In this document: piece after piece, positions 1 to 5,796 of the stretch
How positions within the stretch are numbered: the stretch's first letter is position 1
Layout of the letters: each line of letters starts with the position of its first letter
Source of the DNA: an uncultured Porphyromonadaceae bacterium
GTDB lineage: Bacteria; Bacteroidota; Bacteroidia; Bacteroidales; Muribaculaceae
Assembly: GCA_905193485.1 (NCBI GenBank)
Contig: CAJJOX010000130.1
Coordinates: forward strand, 1-6,507
Direction of reading: 5' to 3'
Length of the DNA stretch: 6,507 nt
Made by a program: the position numbers and the translations under genes
Notes under the pieces: model-generated
What the model was told of the DNA's origin: nothing
The model's input: the letters and a program-made list of their open reading frames with translations, nothing else
The model's database searches: none

Positions 1-36
1 GCTGAATCTGAAAAGTCAACACTTTTTCAGTGCCCT

Positions 37-61
37 CGAAAAATCCCGGCGCTGTTTTTCG
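37..61 (-). terminator. Possible weak terminator hairpin downstream of the LRR gene
   Basis: CGAAAAA at 37-43 is the exact reverse complement of TTTTTCG at 55-61, with an 11-nt GC-rich loop, starting 22 nt past the stop codon at 83. A second imperfect inverted repeat follows at 8-30 (CTGAAAAG against CTTTTTCAG). Neither has a GC-rich stem followed by a clean U-tract, so termination here is only plausible. Confidence 0.3.
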
Positions 62-82
62 ATTGTGTGGGTTGTTCAGGTA

Positions 83-2098
83 TTATCTTACTGCTATTTT
101 GCGGGCCTGTTTGCCGCTCCGAAGGATGTATATGCCCTTTTCAAGATTATCGACATCATTCTGCGATGCACGGGAGCGCACGAGTGCGCCGCTGATTGAA
201 TAAACTTCACAGGGATAGAAGTCGGCTGTCGCGCCGTCAGTCACGATATCCTCGATGCCGCTTGTGGGATAATCTCCGTCAACGGTCTGACGGTCAAGGA
301 ACAGTCCCCAGTATTCATGACCGCTGTAAGCGCTCTCGGCGGTTGTGGGGCAGTAGAGCGTGGCATTATCGTAGTTTACCTGCGAGAATGTGTTGCTCTG
401 GATTGTGGGGGGAGTGGTGGCATAGACATAGACTTTCTTGAGTGCAGGGCAGTTGCGGTATGCCTCGGAGCCGATAGAGGTCACGTCCTGCGGTATGTAG
501 GTGTTGATCAGGTTGATGCAGTCGGCGAATGCCAGGTTGCCGATTTTTTTCAATGTCTTGGGCAGGAGATAGTCGCGCATGCCGGTGCAGCCCATGAATG
601 TTCCGTTGGGAAGATTGGTGGGTGAATTGAGAAATTCCACTCCGGTAAGCGCGGTGCATTTGCTGAACACGTATTCACCGAACGCTCTCACATTCTCCGG
701 AATTGACATTGTTTTCAATCCGCCGCATGCCGTAAATACGTGGTTGCCCATGTCGAGCAGCGACGACGGGAGAGTGATGGCATCCGAAGTCAGTCCGGTG
801 CATCCGGCAAAAGCGCTGTTGTTGATGGTATGGATCTGGCTGCCGTAAGGATTGCCTGCCGATTTGGCGAATGTCACAGACGTAAGATCTTTGCATCCGG
901 CGAAAGCTCCCGCGCCTATTTCCGACACAAAATATTCCTGATTACGGGTTATCTCTACCGGGATAGTGATATCTCCGCTGTAGGCTTCAAAATCGGGCGC
1001 TATACATGCTTGTGCGTAGGAATTGATATAGTAGTGGAGTCGTGAATCGCTGCCGTCAACGGTGAAGGTGCCATAGACAGTCTGGGTTTTCGCGATCTCA
1101 TCAAATTGTGAAACGTTGGCTTCCGGAACATACAGCACCGCATTTTTCGGCAGCGCGCTGCTCCCGAAAGTGGGCTGCGATCCTGCGAAAAGCAATCCGC
1201 CGAGAGCCGTACATCCCTCAAAGGCACTGCTGCCGACCGATGTCAGTGTGGATGGCAGACACACTTTGGCGAGGTCGGTGTCATAGGCAAACGCGTAGTT
1301 GCCGACCGATGTCACTCCTTCGGGAAGGTCCATCGTGATCAGCGATGTGCAGTAGGCAAAGACCCAGTTGCCGACCGATGTCAGCGTGGAGGGAAGGGTT
1401 ACTGTAGTAAGGTTGGAACAGTAGGCCAACAGATTGTCGCTCAAAGAGGTGATCGTCGATGGAATGCTTATCGACTTCAACGATGAGCAATAGCTGAACG
1501 CGTTCGCTCTCAGGGTGGTCACTCCTTCGGGAATGACAACCGAAATCAGGCTGCTGCATCCGGAGAAAGCATATGAGTCGATGTAGTTGACAGATGACGG
1601 TATGTCAATGGCGATAAGCGACTTGCAGTTGGAGAACATGGAGCTGGAGATCTTTGTAAGTGACTCCGGCAGGGTCGCCTGTGTCAGTGCGCTGCAGCCG
1701 GCGAATGCGTTATTGCCGATGGAGGTCACCGAATTGGGGATGACAGCTGACTGAAGCGCGGTGCAGTTCTGAAAGGCATTGTTGCCGATCTGTGTGAGCG
1801 ATGACGGGAATGTCACCGAGGCCAGGCTCGAGCAGTTGGCAAACGCTGAACTTCTGATCTCGGCCACCTTGAATGTTTTGCCGCCGATTGTCACGCTTTC
1901 CGGAATGACCGCCTCAGTGATGCTTGCGTCAACGGGCTTATATACATGCACATAGTCAAACATTGTCTGCTCGACGGTTTCACCGTATGGCATGCAATAT
2001 TGCAGATCGCCGACGGGATAAGCCGTGAGCGCCGCAGCCGGTAGCGCCATAATGACGCAAAGCACGCTCAACAGCATCATGGAAATGGTTCTTTTCAT
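83..2098 (-). CDS. Secreted BspA-like leucine-rich-repeat (LRR_5) surface protein with C-terminal sorting-type tail
   Basis: Encodes 671 residues. Residues 1-24 form a signal peptide (basic MKR, hydrophobic core, then PAAALTA). Residues about 62-300 are a run of 23-residue LRR_5/BspA repeats of the form IPxSVTSIGxxAFxxCxxL, ten or so copies. Residues about 301-350 form a cap containing QPTF and LYVPEA. A second, more irregular LRR module spans about 375-555 and ends in a similar cap (TTPPTIQSNTF, then LYCPTT). The last 50 or so residues (VYSISGALV, then GIYILRSGKQARKIAV) resemble the end of a type IX secretion C-terminal domain, though shorter than the usual 70-80 residues. BspA-type LRR proteins are known from Tannerella, Treponema and gut Bacteroidales and often mediate adhesion to host or bacterial surfaces; a ligand cannot be read here. 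The start is chosen because it gives a complete signal peptide. The gene is monocistronic and lies behind an unusual structured leader (2177-2429). Family is certain; the exact role is inference. Confidence 0.93.
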   Translation of the reverse strand: MKRTISMMLLSVLCVIMALPAAALTAYPVGDLQYCMPYGETVEQTMFDYVHVYKPVDASITEAVIPESVTIGGKTFKVAEIRSSAFANCSSLASVTFPSSLTQIGNNAFQNCTALQSAVIPNSVTSIGNNAFAGCSALTQATLPESLTKISSSMFSNCKSLIAIDIPSSVNYIDSYAFSGCSSLISVVIPEGVTTLRANAFSYCSSLKSISIPSTITSLSDNLLAYCSNLTTVTLPSTLTSVGNWVFAYCTSLITMDLPEGVTSVGNYAFAYDTDLAKVCLPSTLTSVGSSAFEGCTALGGLLFAGSQPTFGSSALPKNAVLYVPEANVSQFDEIAKTQTVYGTFTVDGSDSRLHYYINSYAQACIAPDFEAYSGDITIPVEITRNQEYFVSEIGAGAFAGCKDLTSVTFAKSAGNPYGSQIHTINNSAFAGCTGLTSDAITLPSSLLDMGNHVFTACGGLKTMSIPENVRAFGEYVFSKCTALTGVEFLNSPTNLPNGTFMGCTGMRDYLLPKTLKKIGNLAFADCINLINTYIPQDVTSIGSEAYRNCPALKKVYVYATTPPTIQSNTFSQVNYDNATLYCPTTAESAYSGHEYWGLFLDRQTVDGDYPTSGIEDIVTDGATADFYPCEVYSISGALVRSRASQNDVDNLEKGIYILRSGKQARKIAVR
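1231..1383 (-). repeat. Near-identical 69-bp tandem repeats inside the LRR gene
   Basis: The 15-mer TGCCGACCGATGTCA (plus strand) occurs at 1231-1245, 1300-1314 and 1369-1383, exactly 69 bp apart. That is one 23-residue LRR, and the 15-mer encodes the TSVG core around residues 240-290. Weaker copies of the same period run through most of 1200-1860. The DNA-level identity is higher than the LRR consensus alone requires, which suggests recent duplication or gene conversion among repeats. Confidence 0.85.
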
Positions 2099-2176
2099 AA
2101 TCTGAAAGTTAAGTGTGTAAAAAAAGGTCTACCCCCTCACGTCCCATAGGCGGTGTGCATAAAAAATTGATGATAT

Positions 2177-2264
2177 AAAAAAAGCGTGGGACGATGATTC
2201 ACTGTATACTGAATTCGAGGCATCGCCAAACGCCTTAAAGATAATAAACAGTCCGCTCCCACGC
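2177..2264 (-). terminator. Intrinsic terminator with long, internally structured loop, ahead of the LRR gene
   Basis: On the minus strand GCGTGGGA (2264-2257) pairs perfectly with TCCCACGC (2191-2184), followed directly by seven T (2183-2177). The 3' arm continues upstream as further paired sequence: ATCG can pair with CGAT, and TGAATC with GA(A)TTCA, around the loop GTATACAG. The 3' side is therefore one continuous helix strand, while the 5' side carries insertions. It sits between the promoter at 2434-2464 and the LRR start at 2098, so it must be read through, regulated, or the end of a separate RNA. Confidence 0.6.
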
Positions 2265-2300
2265 CTTATCGGATATCGATACCCCCTTGTCGGGGAGCGG
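2253..2300 (-). promoter_or_regulatory. Putative antiterminator stem overlapping the terminator arm
   Basis: CCGCTCCC at 2253-2260 and GGGAGCGG at 2293-2300 (plus-strand letters) are perfect 8-bp complements enclosing 32 nt. In the minus-strand RNA the downstream arm shares its GGGA with the terminator's GCGTGGGA, so only one helix can form at a time. The enclosed loop has its own small hairpin (TATCG/CGATA). This is the geometry expected of an attenuator or riboswitch expression platform; the function is inferred from complementarity only. Confidence 0.45.
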
Positions 2301-2433
2301 ATATACGACAAGCATGAGCGTTTATGACTGCCTACCTTATCTTTCTGATTATTTGGCGATTTCCGAATTCAAGGTAAAGCAAAAAACGCTTCTGAAAATA
2401 TGTCATGACAGCCTCGGAAGGCAGTGTCAGCCG

Positions 2434-2464
2434 CAAAGTTAAGTGTTTTTTCCTGTTTTGCAAA
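2434..2464 (-). promoter_or_regulatory. Bacteroidetes-type promoter for the structured leader/LRR gene
   Basis: On the minus strand, TTTG (2464-2461) and TAACTTTG (2441-2434) are separated by 19 nt, an exact match to the Bacteroidetes -33/-7 consensus (TTTG and TAnnTTTG). The predicted start point falls at the base of the 5'-terminal hairpin near 2428. It is the only good promoter between the GH130 terminator and the LRR start. Confidence 0.7.
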
Positions 2465-2528
2465 AAAATGTGTAATGCAATCCGGCGAACGCGAACGTAT
2501 GCGGAGGCGTGTATGCGGTAATGAACAT

Positions 2529-2567
2529 AAAAAAACAAGCTGCGCCGCAACGAGTTGCAGCGCAGCT
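2529..2567 (-). terminator. Intrinsic terminator of the transporter-phosphorylase operon
   Basis: Starting 22 nt after the GH130 stop, AGCTGCGC plus GCAAC (2538-2551) pairs with GTTGC plus GCGCAGCT (2554-2567). That gives 13 base pairs with a single C/A mismatch and a tiny loop. On the minus strand it is followed by TTG and seven T (2535-2529), a textbook rho-independent terminator. It separates this operon from the leader region below it. Confidence 0.85.
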
Positions 2568-2589
2568 GTTTGTGTTTGTCGGATTTGGA

Positions 2590-3597
2590 TCAGACGATGG
2601 AGTTTTTCTTTGTCCACTCGATGATTTCGGGGATGTAGCCGAATGCGAGGCCTGTGACGGTGTCGGCGCAGCCGTAGTAGACGGCGATTCGTCCGGTTTC
2701 GGGGTCGTGGAGGGCGGCGCAGGGGAAGGTGACGTTGGGCACGTCGCCTGTCAGCTCATAGATCTCGCGGGGCGAGATGAGGTATGGACCCGAACGGGCG
2801 AGCACTTTCCAGGGCTGTTCGAGATCGAGCAGTGCGGAGCCGAAAGCATAGACGTAGCCGTTGCAGGAGCGGAGCACGCCGTGGTAGATGAGAAGCCAGC
2901 CTTCCGAAGTTTCGATGGGTATGGGTCCGGCTCCGATTTTCATGCACTGCCATGCGCTGAGCTCGAAAGGAGCGGGCGACATGACGTGGCGGTGGTGGCC
3001 CCAGAATTCCATGTCGGGCGACTCGCTGTAGAAAATGTCGCCGAAGGGTGTGTGGCCGGTGTCGCTGGGGCGCGAGAGCACGGCGAAGTTGCCGTTGATC
3101 TTGCGGGGGAACATGACGCCGTTGCGGTTGTAGGGGAGGAAGGCGTTTTCAAGCTGGTGGAAGGTTTCGAAATCGGTGGTCCAGGCGGCGCCGATTGTGG
3201 GACCGTGGTAGCCGTTGCACCAGGTGACATAGTATTTGCCGTCAATTTCGGCTACGCGCGGATCATAGCCGTAGACCCATTCGGCCACTTCGGGATCTGC
3301 GCCTTCGAGGCGGATATCGTCTTCGCTGATGTCCCATTTGAATCCGTCGACCGAGAAGCCTACGTGGATGCGCATGCGGCGGTTGGTGTCGTCGCAGCGG
3401 AACACACCGGCAAAGCGGTATTTTCCTTTGTTGAAGGGCACTACGGCCGAGTTGAATATGGAATTGGATGTCGAGAGCGCGTCGCGCGGTATTACGGGAT
3501 TGGCGCTGTAACGCCAGAGCACGTCGCGGCAGCCTTCGGGACGGTCTTCCCACGGCATGTCGGGCAGCGGCTGCCCTTTGATTTTCAGTTCGTTCAT
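2590..3597 (-). CDS. GH130 family glycoside phosphorylase, probable beta-1,4-mannosyl (mannoside) phosphorylase
   Basis: Encodes 335 residues without a signal peptide, so cytoplasmic. GH130 enzymes cleave beta-mannosides with inorganic phosphate, releasing alpha-mannose 1-phosphate. The five-bladed propeller motifs are visible: YDPRV with the presumed general acid Asp112, NRNG (Arg158, Asn159), SRPSD (Arg176), IYHG (His239) and YYGCADT (Asp312). From memory of the structurally studied gut enzyme Uhgb_MP, these sit at a constant offset of about eight residues from its catalytic and phosphate-binding positions. Together with the length (subfamily 1 mannosylglucose phosphorylases are nearer 390), this favours subfamily GH130_2, whose Bacteroides member BT1033 acts on mannosyl-GlcNAc from N-glycans. 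Mannobiose or longer mannooligosaccharides remain possible substrates. It lies 41 nt after the transporter gene with no promoter between and ends at a strong terminator, so it is the last gene of that operon. Family very likely; exact substrate is inference. Confidence 0.9.
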   Translation of the reverse strand: MNELKIKGQPLPDMPWEDRPEGCRDVLWRYSANPVIPRDALSTSNSIFNSAVVPFNKGKYRFAGVFRCDDTNRRMRIHVGFSVDGFKWDISEDDIRLEGADPEVAEWVYGYDPRVAEIDGKYYVTWCNGYHGPTIGAAWTTDFETFHQLENAFLPYNRNGVMFPRKINGNFAVLSRPSDTGHTPFGDIFYSESPDMEFWGHHRHVMSPAPFELSAWQCMKIGAGPIPIETSEGWLLIYHGVLRSCNGYVYAFGSALLDLEQPWKVLARSGPYLISPREIYELTGDVPNVTFPCAALHDPETGRIAVYYGCADTVTGLAFGYIPEIIEWTKKNSIV

Positions 3598-3638
3598 TTT
3601 ATATACTTAGAAGTTGGAATTTATCAATGTTTTGTCGT

Positions 3639-5012
3639 TTAGAGCATTTCCTCGGTGGATTCTTCGGTTTTGACCACGTCGGCGGCTATCTCTTTCTCGT
3701 TATCTCCGCCCTTGTCGGAGTGGGTGAAAGGCACTATCCATGCAAGGATGAATGCGGGTATCGCTACGAAGAGGGCGATCAGGAAAAACATTTCATAGCC
3801 GACGGCGTTGCAGATGCTGCCGCTTATCATGCCGGGGAGCATGACTCCGAGGTTCATGATGGCTGAAGCAAAGGCGTAGTGTGCCATGGAGTGTTTGCCG
3901 GGTGCCACCTGCTGCATCATGAACATGGTGAGTCCGACAAAACCGAAGCCATAGCAGAAATATTCCGAAACGAGGCCGGTGCCGATGATGATGAGGTTCT
4001 GCGGCTGGAAAATAGAGAAGAGGAAATAGATCACAAACGGAATGTTGAATATGCACACGAGAGAGAAGAGCACGCGTTTCAGTCCGAAATGCGCAATGTA
4101 GTAGCCCCCGAGTATTGAGCCGATTATGAATGCCACAGTGCCGAAAGTGCCGTAAACGAGGCCTATGCTTTCGTTTGTCATGGCAAGGCCGCCGTCAGAC
4201 AGTGACGCCTTGAGGAAGAGGGGCACCATTTTCATGGCGAAGCCTTCGGTAAGGCGGTAGCATACGATGAAGAGGATATATATCCAGATGTATTTTTTAC
4301 GGAAAAATGCTATCAGCACGTTGCCCATCTCGCGCATGGCCTGGGAGAAGTTCTGTGTGTCGACGCTGTTGGAGCGGGGGGTGGCCGGAAGCATGAAGAA
4401 GTGGTAGACGGAAAGTCCGATCATGAGCAATGCGATGATGCCCATGATGATCATCCAGGCGTAGAACGGAGCTTTTTCGGGATTGCTTTCCTTGAAGTGG
4501 GTGATGAGTACGCCGGCAAGCGCTACAAGGGCGCCGTTGGCGAGCACTTTTGCGAGATTATAGAAAGCGCCTTGCCATCCGATGTAGACCGATTGTGTCT
4601 TTTTGTCGAGGGCTGTGAGATACACGCCGTCGGTGGCAATGTCGTGGGTGGCTCCGGAGAATGCCACAATGCCCATAACGGCTATTGTCCATGCGAAGAA
4701 GTCGGGGACAGGCAGCAGGAATGATATGATGCCGAAACAGAAACCGGTGATGGCCTGAGTCACTATCACGAAATTGCGTTTGGTCCAGTATATTTCCAGC
4801 AGCGGGCTCCAGATGAATTTGAGTGTGTAGGGGAGTGTGAGCAACGAGGTCCAGAACGCTATCTGTTCCTTGTCGATGCCGAGGTCGTCAAACATGATGA
4901 CGGCCACGAGGTTGAGCACGATAAATGGCAGTCCCATGGCAAAGTAGACCGAAGGAACCCATTTCAGCGGTGAGCTTTTCCGTGTTTGGACAGCTGCTGT
5001 TTTCTGTTGCAT
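3639..5012 (-). CDS. MFS (AmpG/PAT-like) inner-membrane sugar transporter
   Basis: Encodes 457 residues with about twelve hydrophobic segments, roughly at 24-42, 51-70, 80-100, 106-126, 150-171, 184-204, 243-262, 285-305, 313-333, 338-360, 378-400 and 409-428. A cytoplasmic loop near 208-240 divides the halves. The motif HDIATDGVYLTAL (123-135) resembles the QDIAxDG signature of AmpG and the acetyl-CoA transporter (PAT/SLC33) branch of the MFS. There is no signal peptide and the C-terminal tail (431-457) is acidic. Bacteroides mannan and N-glycan clusters commonly pair a GH130 with an inner-membrane transporter, so the likely cargo is the beta-mannosyl disaccharide used by the downstream enzyme. 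AmpG-type muropeptide import is an alternative that the gene neighbourhood does not favour. The start lies 19 nt from the tRNA 3' end; no Shine-Dalgarno is evident. Family is secure, cargo is inferred. Confidence 0.88.
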   Translation of the reverse strand: MQQKTAAVQTRKSSPLKWVPSVYFAMGLPFIVLNLVAVIMFDDLGIDKEQIAFWTSLLTLPYTLKFIWSPLLEIYWTKRNFVIVTQAITGFCFGIISFLLPVPDFFAWTIAVMGIVAFSGATHDIATDGVYLTALDKKTQSVYIGWQGAFYNLAKVLANGALVALAGVLITHFKESNPEKAPFYAWMIIMGIIALLMIGLSVYHFFMLPATPRSNSVDTQNFSQAMREMGNVLIAFFRKKYIWIYILFIVCYRLTEGFAMKMVPLFLKASLSDGGLAMTNESIGLVYGTFGTVAFIIGSILGGYYIAHFGLKRVLFSLVCIFNIPFVIYFLFSIFQPQNLIIIGTGLVSEYFCYGFGFVGLTMFMMQQVAPGKHSMAHYAFASAIMNLGVMLPGMISGSICNAVGYEMFFLIALFVAIPAFILAWIVPFTHSDKGGDNEKEIAADVVKTEESTEEML

Positions 5013-5031
5013 AGTTCTAAGGTTAAGTGTG

Positions 5032-5103
5032 TACCCCGGAGCAGAATCGAACTGCTATCAAAAGTTTAGGAAACTTCTATTCTATCCGTTGAACTACCGG
5101 GGC
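5032..5103 (-). tRNA. tRNA-Arg (anticodon CCU)
   Basis: The minus strand folds into a full cloverleaf of 72 nt. The acceptor is GCCCCGG with CCGGGGT (one G-U closing pair), the D stem GTTC/GAAT, the anticodon stem GAAGT/ACTTT around loop TTCCTAA, and the T arm AGCAG/CTGCT around TTCGATT. The discriminator is A. The anticodon CCT (plus-strand agg at 5068-5070) reads the AGG arginine codon. The 3' CCA is not encoded, which is common in Bacteroidetes. The gene has its own upstream promoter and is followed after 19 nt by the transporter start codon. Confidence 0.95.
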
Positions 5104-5119
5104 TTTTATAGTAATGCTG

Positions 5120-5152
5120 CAAAGATACGAATAAGTCGGGTGCAAATCCAAA
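5120..5152 (-). promoter_or_regulatory. Promoter for tRNA-Arg and probably the transporter-GH130 genes
   Basis: On the minus strand TTTG (5152-5149) and TATCTTTG (5127-5120) are separated by 21 nt, matching the Bacteroidetes consensus. The predicted start is near 5113, leaving about a 10-nt leader before the tRNA 5' end. No other match occurs before the transporter start, so the same promoter may supply the downstream protein genes. Confidence 0.7.
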
Positions 5153-5250
5153 TTTATATTTGAGATTCGCGCCCGCTTTCAGATGTTTTAGCATCAGGCA
5201 GCCCGGAAACGCCGCATCATGGCATGCCTTTGTCGTGTCGTGAAACGGCA

Positions 5251-5282
5251 GCGGGCCGGCTTCGGTGATGAAGCTGACCCGC
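5251..5282 (-). other. Strong inverted repeat in the spacer after the lipoprotein genes
   Basis: GCGGGCCGGCTTC (5251-5263) is complementary to GAAGCTGACCCGC (5270-5282) except for one A/C mismatch; one further pair is a G-U wobble on the minus-strand RNA. The loop is 6 nt. It begins 36 nt downstream of the stop codon at 5318. There is no U-tract on the minus strand, so it is either a stability hairpin, a Rho-assisted end, or a non-canonical terminator. Apart from this and the promoter at 5120-5152, I see nothing else in 5104-5317. Confidence 0.4.
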
Positions 5283-5317
5283 CGCGGTGTTTGTGTATGT
5301 TTAGGGGGTGATGTGTT

Positions 5318-5764
5318 TCAGTCGTCGAGGCGGCGTTTGAGGCGGCGCAGTTTCTTTTCTACTTTTTCACCTTTTTTTTCGATTTTGTTTATTTTTTTCT
5401 CGAGCGCTTTGAATGCTTTTTTGTTCTCGCCCTTGATCTCGCCGGCTGAGTGGGCATTGCCGAGTATGCGATCCAACGCATTGAATTGCTCTGCGATTGT
5501 TTCGTCTTCAATTCCGTCCCAGAGATCGAGGGCTTCTTCGTCGTTACTTTCGGCAAGAGCCTCGATTTTGTCGAGTCTTGAGTCGACTTCGTCAAGGATC
5601 GCGCTGTATTGGCGGATGGCTTCGGCGTAGTCGTCGGTGGTCAGTTTGCCTTTCTCGTCATATTTGTAGATGAGGTCGTCGCATGTCTTTTCGTTGTAGC
5701 CCGAGCCGCATGAAACGAGCGTAAAGGCCACGAGGCTCATAAGGAATAATGTCAGTTTCTTCAT
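5318..5764 (-). CDS. Small lipoprotein of unknown function, paralog of the upstream gene
   Basis: Encodes 148 residues. A lipoprotein signal peptide (MKKLTLFLMS, then lipobox LVSC) predicts cleavage and lipidation at Cys19. The mature N-terminus carries SGYNEKTCDDLIYKYDEKGK with a second cysteine at 28. The middle is acidic and helical, and residues about 110-148 are very lysine- and arginine-rich (KKINKIEKKGEKVEKKLRR), probably a long basic helix or coiled coil. I do not recognise a named family. It is clearly homologous to the neighbouring 193-residue lipoprotein: 41 of the first 64 positions are identical without gaps, and both share an NKKA[FY]KxL motif near residue 115. It lies 32 nt downstream of that gene with no promoter between, so the pair is probably one transcript. 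Likely location is the periplasmic or outer face of a membrane. Confidence 0.85.
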   Translation of the reverse strand: MKKLTLFLMSLVAFTLVSCGSGYNEKTCDDLIYKYDEKGKLTTDDYAEAIRQYSAILDEVDSRLDKIEALAESNDEEALDLWDGIEDETIAEQFNALDRILGNAHSAGEIKGENKKAFKALEKKINKIEKKGEKVEKKLRRLKRRLDD

Positions 5765-5796
5765 GGTGACGTTGTCAGGTGTAGGTCGTTAATGTT

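Larger units (their letters stand above)
2177..2429 (-). ncRNA. Candidate structured leader RNA or independent RNA of about 250 nt
   Basis: Transcription from the promoter at 2434-2464 should begin near 2427-2429. The RNA would start with a terminal hairpin (TGACA at 2406-2410 pairs with TGTCA at 2425-2429, and GCCT with AGGC above a 2-nt bulge). It would end at an intrinsic terminator with seven U residues (2177-2183). Between them, CCGCTCCC (minus strand, 2300-2293) can pair with GGGAGCGG (2260-2253), which overlaps the terminator's 5' arm, so the two folds exclude each other. A local hairpin (GGGG 2292-2295 with CCCC 2282-2286, plus-strand letters) also competes for the upstream arm. No convincing protein is encoded. 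I see no signature of tmRNA, RNase P, SRP RNA, TPP or cobalamin riboswitches. It could be a stand-alone RNA or an attenuator for the LRR gene 79 nt beyond the U-tract, which has no obvious promoter of its own. Confidence 0.5.

Noticed and set aside
1200..1860. Regularly spaced repeats that could suggest a CRISPR array
   Set aside because: The 69-bp period is in frame and encodes LRR units in a continuous reading frame; the intervening sequences are themselves LRR-like, not unique spacers.
2129..2311. A 60-codon minus-strand frame in the leader region
   Set aside because: It crosses both the antiterminator and terminator stems, has no signal or domain features, and has an unnatural composition. 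The RNA structure explains the sequence better.
2177..2429. Identity as tmRNA, RNase P RNA, SRP RNA or 6S RNA
   Set aside because: None of the core signatures I know for tmRNA, RNase P or SRP RNA is visible, and the ends do not pair with each other as in 6S RNA. A covariance search would be needed to exclude a divergent member.
2509..3642. Long plus-strand open frame of 377 codons antisense to the GH130 gene
   Set aside because: It mirrors a gene with clear GH130 motifs. Its protein is an Ala/Val/Gly/Glu-rich string without domain signs, and its first part crosses the terminator hairpin. It is an artefact of codon bias.
5032..5103. tRNA as an integration site for a mobile element
   Set aside because: tRNA-Arg genes are common attachment sites, but I saw no second copy of the tRNA 3' end, integrase or mobility gene in the window.
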